This document shows, piece after piece, positions 14,325-22,900 of a stretch of DNA of 25,007 nt; position 1 is the first letter of the stretch; the number at the start of each line of letters is the position of its first letter. Made by a program: the position numbers and the translations under genes. The notes under the pieces are model-generated. The model was not told where the DNA came from. It saw only the letters and a program-made list of their open reading frames with translations, and did no database searches. Source of the DNA: JAQBYK01 sp964499425 (GTDB taxonomy: Bacteria > Patescibacteriota > Gracilibacteria > UBA1369 > LOWO2-01-FULL-3); assembly GCA_964499425.1 (NCBI GenBank), contig CAZCLD010000014.1:1-25007 (forward strand), given 5' to 3'.

Positions 14325-15860
14325 ATGAAAAGTATAATCAGATCATTATTGGTAGTAATGCTTTTATCTTCAACAGCATTTGCTGGGAATGTATTTCCCG
14401 ATGTTGATGAAACGTTCACCCCCTATTTTAGAGGAATAGAATTTTTGGCCGAAGAAAACATAGTTGGCGGATATCCAGATGGCACATACAGGCCGTGGAA
14501 CACATTAAACCGCGCCGAAATGTTGAAAATAATAGCCGAAGGAGCCGCAATTTATTATGAATGGGATGAAAACATCTACGATTCATATGCCTCCAAAGAT
14601 TGTTTCCCAGACGTGCCGGCAAATGTGTGGTACACGAAATATGTTTGCTATGGAAAAGAAAAAGGCTGGGTGAAAGGCTACGACGACGGCTCTTTCAAAC
14701 CAGAACAGACAGTTACTTTTGTAGAAGGATTAAAAATAACCCTTCAGGGATTTGATATCGATTACGATGCTGACACAAGCCCTTGGTATAAAGGGATGGT
14801 AGATACTGCTGGCGACTCAAACTATATTCCTTGGAGCGTCGAAGGATTTTCCGAAGCTCTTGCAAGGGACGTAATGGCCGACTTGGTGACAAGAATTATC
14901 AAAGAAAATGATGAAGAACTTGATGAATATTTAGTGGAAGGCGGAGTAGATCATTATATGAATGTAGATTATGAGGTCATAGAATTAGGAGGAATTTGGG
15001 GATGGTATGACTATATGGAAACTGTGGACGAGCAAGCAGGTGACGGTGAGAGTGAAGATGATGATTCCGCAGACACAGATACCGGCACAGAAACAGCAAC
15101 AGCAACCGAAGATCCTGAACCCGAACCTGAACCCGAACAAAGCTACGAAGAATATCTAGCTGAACTAGAAATAATTCTTGCAGCGATGACTCTCGACGAC
15201 TGCCAAGACAACTACGGAACCTGTGGCACACAAAGCCTATGTCTCTTATCAGATGAGGACAGACGTTGCGGCGAACTATGGGCAGAAGAATACGAAAGGC
15301 AGGCTCAAGTCCTCCAAGAAGAATTTGAAGTTTTCGAACAAGAGATAACAGATCTAGTTACTGCAGGTACAATTATTACTTGGGATGAATATTACGCCCT
15401 CGAAGATCAACTCAACGACAAGTATTCAGGAATGGATAAAGATTATTCTTCGTGGGACAATATGGCGATCATAAGAGCAGACCAAATCGATCCAGAAAGT
15501 AATCCCAAAATAACCGGTACGACATGGATAACAGATTCTGCAATGTCAGGAGCATGGGATTGGGATCACCTAGATTTAAATGCCTATTTGTCAGGGGACA
15601 TTAGTTTAAGCGACACCGCTACTCTATATTTCAGAAACTCAGTCATAAAAGTTACAGAAAGCGATCCGTTTAGTTTCAATGTAAACATAAATGACAGCTC
15701 CACATTTCATTTAAGAGACACCACTATCGAGGCGGATGCAGCTGCCATGCCATGGAGCTTTAACGATAACGCAACCATTATCCTCGATAATGTAACAGTT
15801 GAAGGTGGAGGCAGTTGGTATACAGCGGGGCCTAACGTTACAATTACCGAAATCAATTAG
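14325..15860 (+). CDS. S-layer-homology protein with acidic linker and beta-rich C-terminus
   Basis: SLH domains anchor exported proteins to cell-wall polymers. The 511-residue protein has a Sec signal peptide (residues 1-20, ending in A-F-A). SLH-type repeats follow: FPDVDETFTPYFRGIEFLAE, then GGYPDGTYRPWNTLNRAEML, then CFPDVPANVWYTKYVCYGKE with GYDDGSFKPEQTVTFVEGLK, and a third, weaker unit to about residue 205. Two conserved cysteines in the second repeat could form a disulfide outside the cell. An acidic Glu/Pro/Asp linker (about 235-275) and a coiled segment lead to a C-terminal region of about 120 residues. That region has short Asp/Asn/Thr-rich strands (SDTATLYFRNS, DSSTFHLRDTT, DNATIILDNVT) that look like beta-helix rungs. 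It is followed closely by a shorter paralogue. Confidence 0.88.
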   Translation: MKSIIRSLLVVMLLSSTAFAGNVFPDVDETFTPYFRGIEFLAEENIVGGYPDGTYRPWNTLNRAEMLKIIAEGAAIYYEWDENIYDSYASKDCFPDVPANVWYTKYVCYGKEKGWVKGYDDGSFKPEQTVTFVEGLKITLQGFDIDYDADTSPWYKGMVDTAGDSNYIPWSVEGFSEALARDVMADLVTRIIKENDEELDEYLVEGGVDHYMNVDYEVIELGGIWGWYDYMETVDEQAGDGESEDDDSADTDTGTETATATEDPEPEPEPEQSYEEYLAELEIILAAMTLDDCQDNYGTCGTQSLCLLSDEDRRCGELWAEEYERQAQVLQEEFEVFEQEITDLVTAGTIITWDEYYALEDQLNDKYSGMDKDYSSWDNMAIIRADQIDPESNPKITGTTWITDSAMSGAWDWDHLDLNAYLSGDISLSDTATLYFRNSVIKVTESDPFSFNVNINDSSTFHLRDTTIEADAAAMPWSFNDNATIILDNVTVEGGGSWYTAGPNVTITEIN

Positions 15861-15865
15861 CCAAT

Positions 15866-16561
15866 ATGAAAAAGACAGTACTAGCCATTGCATTAACAAT
15901 GCTAATTTCAACAACCGCACTTGCACAAGCAGTATTTTCTGATGTCTCAGATTCAACCACCTACAAAAAAGGAATAGAATTTCTCGCCTCAGAAAAAATA
16001 ATCAACGGCCATCCAGATGGCACCTACAAACCAGAAAACACGCTCAACAGAGCTGAAATGATCAAAATTATTGCGCAGGGAGCGGCGACATACTTTGATT
16101 GGGAGAAGAATATCTTTAAGAGCTACACGAGCAAGAGCTGTTTCACTGATGTGCATTCAAACCTGTGGTATACAAAATACATCTGTTATGGAAAGGAAAA
16201 GGGCTGGGTCAAAGGTTACGATGACGGTACTTTCAGGCCGGAGCAAACGGTGAGTTTCGTCGAAGGACTCAAAATCACCCTAAGCGGTTTCGATCTTGGA
16301 TATACCGAAAGCACAGAACCTTGGTACAAAGACGCAGTCAACAAAGCTAGCGACAGCAACTACATTCCTCCATCAATAAATGGCTTTGCAAATGGCTTGA
16401 AGCGGGGCGAAATGGCGGATATGGTCTCGCGCATCATAAAAGCTGAAACGGGAGAACTTGATGAATACCTAGGCGATTTAGCAGATCTCGTAGTGACATA
16501 CGAAATAATCGAATCCGGTATTAATCTCACAGATTTGGAAACTGTGACATTGACCCCATAG
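15866..16561 (+). CDS. Short SLH protein, tandem paralogue
   Basis: This 231-residue exported protein has a signal peptide (1-20, ending A-L-A) and SLH-type repeats closely similar to those of the gene before it. Both carry the exact stretch YGKEKGWVKGYDDG and a shared SFVEGLKITL-type block. It stops soon after the third repeat and lacks the linker and beta-rich tail. It is therefore mainly a wall-binding module, perhaps a minor S-layer subunit or a competitor for the same anchor sites. Only five bases separate it from the upstream gene, and only two from the convergent murD, so no room is left for a conventional terminator. Confidence 0.87.
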   Translation: MKKTVLAIALTMLISTTALAQAVFSDVSDSTTYKKGIEFLASEKIINGHPDGTYKPENTLNRAEMIKIIAQGAATYFDWEKNIFKSYTSKSCFTDVHSNLWYTKYICYGKEKGWVKGYDDGTFRPEQTVSFVEGLKITLSGFDLGYTESTEPWYKDAVNKASDSNYIPPSINGFANGLKRGEMADMVSRIIKAETGELDEYLGDLADLVVTYEIIESGINLTDLETVTLTP

Positions 16562-16563
16562 TC

Positions 16564-17916
16564 CTATTTTAGCTTCCTGACTTGTGCCATAAAGTCATTT
16601 CCCCGTTCTTTGTAGTTTTTATACATATCAAAACTTGCGGCAGCAGGAGATAAAACAACTACCCCGCCCTTCTCGCTATCCGCATAAGCATCAACGACTG
16701 CCTCCTCCATATTATTGCGTCTCAAAATCCGAGTCGGTGACCCCTCTGCTTCTCCCAGCCTATCTTCGGCCCTAACCAAAGCATCTTCCATCTTTTGTGC
16801 GGTATCCCCAATCAAAATAACTGTATGCAGATTAGGCTTAGTGAGAATCTTAATGGCCCATTCATTATAAGAAAGTCCCTTGTCATAGCCCCCTGCGATC
16901 AAAATTGTTGGCTCATCAAAACTATCCACTGCAGCCATAGAAGTTTCAGGAGTTGTAGAATAAGAATCATTGAAATAACGTACACCACCAAGCTCTCGGA
17001 CTTCCTGGAGACGATAAGGTAGATTTTTGAAAGTCTTAATAACCTCGTGAATCACAGATTTCTTTACACCTAGTTCATATGCAATCAAAACCGCCGGCAA
17101 AATATTCTCAAGATTATGAGAGCCAACCAATTTCATTTCTGACACATCTGCAATTCTCTCATCACCACAATATATATTTCCCCCCTTCACATAAGCGCCA
17201 TCTACCTCGCCCTTCACACTCACCCACTTCAATTCACCCCTAACCAGTTGCTCATAAAACTTGCAGTATTCATAGTCTTTATTCAGGACAGCCAGGGAGT
17301 CCTTATGCTGATGGGCAAGTAGATTCTCCTTGGCATGCATATATTCATTCCTATCGACATGATAATCGAGGTGATCGCTTGTAGTATTAAGAATCACTCC
17401 ATAGCGCGGACTTTTTTCTAGATCCTGGAGCTGGAAACTAGATAATTCCAAAACAACAACATCATCATTCTTCAACTCATCTAAAAATTCCACTGGCGGA
17501 TTTCCAATATTTCCACCAAGATAAACATTCTTGCCACCCTTTTTGAGCATTTCATAAATCAGACTACAAGTAGTCCCCTTTCCTTTCGTGCCAGTTACTC
17601 CGATGATCGGACAAGGACATTGTTCGATGAAGAATTTTGTCATACTACTTACTTCAACGCCTTGAGCCTTCGCAGATTGAATCTGTGGCTCCAAAAAAGG
17701 AATGCCAGGCGTTCGAAAGACAATATCTAGTCTCTCCAAATTCTCCAGGTACTTCGGCCCCAATTTCACAGAAACACCTTGAGTAGGATCTATGTCCAAA
17801 TCAACATTTTGATCACAAATGGTCAGGTTTTTGTGGCCATTCTTATGCAAATAATCGAGCATGGCTCGACCTTCGACTCCAAATCCCAAAATACCAATTT
17901 TACTTCGTTGATCCAT
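16564..17916 (-). CDS. murD: UDP-N-acetylmuramoylalanine-D-glutamate ligase
   Basis: MurD adds D-glutamate to UDP-MurNAc-L-Ala in the cytoplasm. The 450-residue protein has the N-terminal Rossmann-like KIGILGFGVEGRA segment, the Mur ligase ATP loop GVTGTKGKGTTCS (from about 106, Lys113), LELSSFQLQ, NTTSDHLDYH, GSHNLENILPAVLIA, the YRLQEV block and NDSYSTTPETSMAAV. The ATP loop carries Lys where GTNGK is commoner. I choose the ATG at 17916 over the in-frame TTG at 17940. The predicted promoter would start transcription near 17936, downstream of that TTG, and the protein then begins with the usual short lead into the Rossmann strand. Confidence 0.94.
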   Translation of the reverse strand: MDQRSKIGILGFGVEGRAMLDYLHKNGHKNLTICDQNVDLDIDPTQGVSVKLGPKYLENLERLDIVFRTPGIPFLEPQIQSAKAQGVEVSSMTKFFIEQCPCPIIGVTGTKGKGTTCSLIYEMLKKGGKNVYLGGNIGNPPVEFLDELKNDDVVVLELSSFQLQDLEKSPRYGVILNTTSDHLDYHVDRNEYMHAKENLLAHQHKDSLAVLNKDYEYCKFYEQLVRGELKWVSVKGEVDGAYVKGGNIYCGDERIADVSEMKLVGSHNLENILPAVLIAYELGVKKSVIHEVIKTFKNLPYRLQEVRELGGVRYFNDSYSTTPETSMAAVDSFDEPTILIAGGYDKGLSYNEWAIKILTKPNLHTVILIGDTAQKMEDALVRAEDRLGEAEGSPTRILRRNNMEEAVVDAYADSEKGGVVVLSPAAASFDMYKNYKERGNDFMAQVRKLK

Positions 17917-17942
17917 TAAATAGTGGCTAAATTGTCCCAACC

Positions 17943-17972
17943 ATGTTACAATTACTTATGTTAAGCGGTCAA
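17943..17972 (-). promoter_or_regulatory. Promoter of murD, within the divergent murD-rnj gap
   Basis: On the minus strand TTGACC (17972-17967) and TAACAT (17948-17943) are 18 bases apart. Predicted start is near 17936, about 20 bases before the murD ATG. A -10-like TATTAA (17979-17984) on the plus strand could serve rnj. Confidence 0.5.
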
Positions 17973-17999
17973 CAACAGTATTAATAGTAAAAGACGAAA

Positions 18000-19997
18000 A
18001 TGGACAAAATCGACGAGTGGATGAATAGACTCTCTAAGGACCCTTCTAATTTAGAGCCTTCATCACAGAAACCCCAAAAAAAAGGGGACTTTCACAAAAA
18101 AAGAAAAAAACAGGGGAAGAAGGGACAGCCTCAAAAAGGACACCCCCAAGGGGAGCAATCTCAGGGAGGAAAATCCAAAAAGAATCAGAGGAAGAAAAAT
18201 CATCCTCAGAAAGGTAGGCCCCAAAAAGGCAGGCCACAGAAAAGGCGGCCTCAAAAAGGTCAGAGCAAACCTGACAAAAAACCGGCACCAAAACCTAGAA
18301 CATCAAAGCCAACTCCCATCCTAAAAGGGAAGCTAAAAGTCATTCCTCTAGGAGGTTTGAGCGAAATTGGTAAAAACATGATGGCACTAGAATACGAAAA
18401 TGACATCATTATCATTGACATGGGATTCGAGTTCCCTAGTGAAGATTTGATGGGGATTGACTATGTAATCCCGGATGTCACCTACCTCGAAGACAACAAA
18501 AAAAGAATACGAGGGGTGATACTTACACATGGACACTTAGACCACATTGGAGGCATCCCATACATTCTGCCAAAGATTGGATTTCCACCAGTTTACGGGA
18601 CAAAACTAACGCTTGGACTCGTAAAAAAACGCACCGAAGAATTCAAACAAGAGAAACAAACCCAGCTTCGCACAATAAACCCAAGCGAAACAATTAAACT
18701 GGGACGATTTGCATGTTCTTTTTTCAGGGTGGCACATTCTATCCCTGATGCGGTAGGTGTTGTCGTAGATACTCCAGTAGGAAAAGTTGTACACACCGGA
18801 GATTTTAAATTCGACGAGAACCCAGCCAGAAATCAACCAAAAGCTGAGACCAACAAAATGGAACAACTAGGTAAACAAAATGTTCTCGCACTGTTTTGTG
18901 AGTCTACAAATTCTCTCAAACCTGGGCACAGTATGTCAGAAAAAGATGTCGGGCATGCCCTAGATGAGGAGGTAGGAAAGTGCAAAGGTCGCATAATCAT
19001 TGCTTCCTTCTCAAGCCAGATTGGACGAATCCAACAAATCATTGATGCCGCCCAAAAGCACAATCGTCAGATCTTTGTAAGTGGCAGAAGCATGGAAAAC
19101 AATATCCAAATTGCTGCAAATCTGGGATATCTAAATCTCAAAAAGGACCTTGTAAAAAATATAAGACGATATAAAAACAAGACTGCAGACAAAGACACCC
19201 TGATCCTTACCACTGGTTCACAGGGAGAAGCAGTGTCAGCCCTAAGCCGCATGGCTAATGGTGAACACGCCCACGTTAAAGTCAAAAAAGGAGACACGAT
19301 CATCCTTTCTTCCTCTCCTATCCCAGGAAACGAGCTTGCAATCAACACAATTATAAACAATCTGACCATACTCGGCGCAGATATCATTCATAATGAAATG
19401 AAAGATATCCACACTTCCGGTCATGGTAAGCAGGACGAGCTTGCAAGAATGATTAACTATGTCAAACCACAGTATCTGATACCAATTCATGGAGAATATT
19501 TTATGAGAAAGGGATTGGCAAAACTCGCACAAGAAAAATGCAGAATTCCAGAAAATCGCATAATAATGCTCGTAAACGGAGATGTCCTTGTCGCTGAAAA
19601 AGGAAAAGTCAGTAAATCAAAGGAAAAAATTGAGACCAAGTACATACTTATTGACGGTTCAGGAGAAGGGCAGGTTGGATCACGGGTACAAGTTGACCGC
19701 CAAATAATGGCGCAAAATGGTGTGCTCGTCGTACTAATCTACATCAACAAAAAGAGCAAGAAAATTACTAAAACACCAGATGTCGTTTCCAGAGGGTTCA
19801 TTTACATGAGCGAATCAGACGAAATTATCAAGGAAATAACCAAGCTTGCAGCAGATGCATACAAAAACATCTCGGACAAAAACCCAGGTGCAAATCGCAG
19901 AGACATAAAGAAATACATTCGCCAAACAATAGACAAGGTAACCCACCAGAAGCTTGAAAGAAGGCCGTTAATTGTGCCACTTATTATTGAAAGCTAG
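18000..19997 (+). CDS. rnj: Ribonuclease J with long basic N-terminal extension
   Basis: RNase J is a metallo-beta-lactamase/beta-CASP nuclease with endonuclease and 5'-3' exonuclease activity in mRNA decay and RNA processing. The core begins near residue 110 (KLKVIPLGGLSEIGKN). It contains the metal motif HGHLDH (177-182), HSIPDAVG, VVHTGDFKFD, the beta-CASP segment with ISFVSGRSM-like FVSGRSMENN, GSQGEAVSALSRM, SSSPIPGNE, HTSGHG and IPIHGE. A C-terminal domain starts around KYILIDGSGEGQVG. The first 109 residues are unusual: an acidic helix-like start (MDKIDEWMNRLSKDP) followed by a Lys/Arg/Gln/Pro/Gly-rich disordered stretch with KGRPQKGRPQKRRPQKG repeats. This probably contacts RNA or the degradosome. 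The 3' end overlaps the convergent giant gene by 14 bases. Confidence 0.94.
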   Translation: MDKIDEWMNRLSKDPSNLEPSSQKPQKKGDFHKKRKKQGKKGQPQKGHPQGEQSQGGKSKKNQRKKNHPQKGRPQKGRPQKRRPQKGQSKPDKKPAPKPRTSKPTPILKGKLKVIPLGGLSEIGKNMMALEYENDIIIIDMGFEFPSEDLMGIDYVIPDVTYLEDNKKRIRGVILTHGHLDHIGGIPYILPKIGFPPVYGTKLTLGLVKKRTEEFKQEKQTQLRTINPSETIKLGRFACSFFRVAHSIPDAVGVVVDTPVGKVVHTGDFKFDENPARNQPKAETNKMEQLGKQNVLALFCESTNSLKPGHSMSEKDVGHALDEEVGKCKGRIIIASFSSQIGRIQQIIDAAQKHNRQIFVSGRSMENNIQIAANLGYLNLKKDLVKNIRRYKNKTADKDTLILTTGSQGEAVSALSRMANGEHAHVKVKKGDTIILSSSPIPGNELAINTIINNLTILGADIIHNEMKDIHTSGHGKQDELARMINYVKPQYLIPIHGEYFMRKGLAKLAQEKCRIPENRIIMLVNGDVLVAEKGKVSKSKEKIETKYILIDGSGEGQVGSRVQVDRQIMAQNGVLVVLIYINKKSKKITKTPDVVSRGFIYMSESDEIIKEITKLAADAYKNISDKNPGANRRDIKKYIRQTIDKVTHQKLERRPLIVPLIIES

Positions 19998-22900
19998 GAT
20001 CTTCCACAACTTTGACTAGCAACTTCCTCGGCACTTTTGAGGGTCTTCCATGAGGGCCCCCAACCAAAACGATCACCTTACCAGCATTTTTTGGTAACCC
20101 AATGTCAAGGGCTCTAGCAAATTCCGCATACATAGGGTGATTTTCATCCAAAATTAAGAGGTCAGTATCGTGAAGGCCGGCATAATCAGAGCTGCCTTTT
20201 ATGGCGGTATTGATCCTATAAAAATCAGGTTGTTTAACGGTCCTCACACGTGCTACCTCGTCTCTTGCTTTCACTTTTGCAACCGGAGCAGGACTCTTAT
20301 CAAGCTCCGCGAGCTCACTTTCAAAGGCGGCGGATGCTTGAGCATCCAGTTTGCGCCTCATCCCATCAACAAGCATTCTTATGGCGGCATCTTGGATTCC
20401 TCTCTCAGCTTGCAAATACTGCCACACCTTAGGGAAAACACCCTGTTTAAATCCCACATTTGTGAAGACGGGAAATATGGCTTCTGCCAAATGCTCATCC
20501 CCGTCAAATTCAGCCGCAACTTTTCGATCAAGCATCATGGCAAGATCCCCACGGCTGTGCGTAGCCATATATCGTCGCACATTACCATTTACATAAGTGC
20601 CTGCCTCGTCTTGTTTAGAAGGGCCGATATAAGTCTGCGCCAAAAGCTCACCCGTTTGAGAATTATAGAGCACTCCATACATCACTCCAATCGGCGATAG
20701 ATCAATGTCCATCAAAGAATCCCTCCGACAGATATCTCTCATTTCAGGAGTCATCTGATATGGGATAGCAAAGAAGGTTTGACCGTCAATTTGGACCTTT
20801 GTATGAGGAGGAACTTTGTCCAACCTATAGTGTTGGCCTCCCCGTTCGACAGTTTTTCTCTTACGGCCCTCTCCCTTTACAGGGACTAAATAGAATTCTT
20901 CTCCTTCGATTTCTTCTACTCTATGGCGCGGCAAACTAAAGCCCACATGCATTCGATACGCTCTACTGCTAACAGTCCTAACTCTTACAATATCCATCAA
21001 TTTTTGCCTGATTAGCTGGTGAACATATTCAATGGACACCATTTCTCCATCCAAGAGGTCTTCGGTAGCTTCAGAAGGGAAATTATCAAAATCCACCAAC
21101 CTCTTCAGCTTATCAACTGCAACACAAGTTCCTCCATCTTCACAGGTAAACAAGCCGTCAATCCTCTCAAATCGCCTTCCATTCTTATAATAAAGCGGCC
21201 ACTGACTAATATCTTTTTCCCCGAGATCAACCATGTTGAAAGCATCAGTAATGTCATCCAAAACAGACAATTTCTGACCAGGTTCGCCATCTGTTTCACC
21301 ATCATCGTCCAAAACAAGAGCACTACAGCAGAGCCTTTTTTTCTGACTTGCAGGGTCATCAGTGTCAAATGGACTCACAGAGAGCTTCTTTAATGGAGCT
21401 TTGTCACCTGGAGCAGAAGGTTTCTTCTTGAAAAATCGACTATATGGACGTATTTCCGGGACAACTCTTCCTGCCAAACTTTCCACAGCTAAAAGCCATA
21501 GATGTCTATACAGCGGATGATCTTTCTCAATCCCGGGAATATGAGCCACACCCCTCTCATCCAGGAACACAGCAATAGGGACGTTCTGGGCATCATCAAA
21601 AGTGCACTCCAGCTCATAATATCCTGAGAGATTACTTTTCCTCTCAGTATTCAGGCCATATTTCCTAAGTACCCAACTCTTAACACCACATGCCTCTAGC
21701 TCAGAGACAGCAGTAACTCTATTGAATATTTTCAAATTCTGCACACAACCAGCAAAAGGATTTCGACTATCTGTGGCGCCATTATAAATAACAACCGGAT
21801 CATCCAAGTCTCGACAAGTACGAACAAGCTCAATATACCTCGAGATCAAACCATCAACCTCTTCTCTCGCCGGGAAATTCATCTCTTTTTCCATTTCAGG
21901 CAAGCGTTCCAAAAGTCTCCCAATAATTTGCTCATTTCGTGCGGTAATGCCTTCAATCCCTTCGACATCAATACTAGGTGCGCTTAAGGATTTCTCGTAT
22001 TCAGCGACTCGCCTACGAAATTGATCTAGGCGGCCACGAGATTCAAACATGTCTCCAGCTAGACCTATAGTCTCCCCATCAAGACGTTCAGAAATTTCTT
22101 CTAGCAAAGTTGCCTCAAGAATTCTTATCATGAGCTTCGTCTGGGCTTCATCGGCTGGCTTATATTTGAAATCTCTAATCTTCAGGCTTAGGTCTTCGTC
22201 GATATGCAATTTCACAACTTCTCTTTTCAGGTCGCCCTCTTCTCTTTTAAGCTCACAAACCGCTACAAAACAGCCTTTGTCGCCTCTCTCAAAGCGGATA
22301 TTTTGAATGGTCAAGGGCTTAGACAAAACACCATCATCTACCTTTCTATCCGAAGAAAACTTTGTCCAATCTAATCCATCTTCAGCATGCCCCTGGATAT
22401 TTTCCCTATGAAAATCACTTACCTCCCTGGCTTCACCAAAAAGAAAGGTCATCTTGACGCCATCATCTGCTCCGATTGTTTCTAGATTACTGTCAGAAGC
22501 GAGTAATCGCTTCACAAAACTCCTATCCTGAATTCCAACAGTAGTCGTAACTTTTAGAAGTTCCTTAGCTCTATCAATAAGCGCTTTCAAAGTCACTGCC
22601 AGAGCTTCATCTCCATCCAAAAGAGCACAAACTTCATCATATTGAGCTCTGCTTAGATTCTTGGGATGTAAAAGTGCACTGCAATACTTCTCCTTCAATC
22701 GAGAATCATCAGCAAAATTTGGTATACCCTTAATGAACGTGCGAACTTCAACGAACTTCCCCGCGACAGCAAGGGTAGAAGCAACCTGACGATTAGTATC
22801 AGCCAAAAGTAAAGCCCACGGCCCTTCTGCATGTCGTCCCTTTTTATTCATAACGATTGCAGCAGCCAAAAATCTATCTGAATTTTTGCTGGTTTTCAAA

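Noticed and set aside
14216..14419. Minus-strand 67-codon frame over the SLH promoter and start
   Set aside because: It overlaps the SLH signal-peptide coding region and a good promoter, and no start signal supports it.
17917..17940. TTG at 17940 as murD start
   Set aside because: It lies at the edge of the predicted -10 box and upstream of the predicted transcription start; the ATG at 17916 gives the normal MurD N-terminus.
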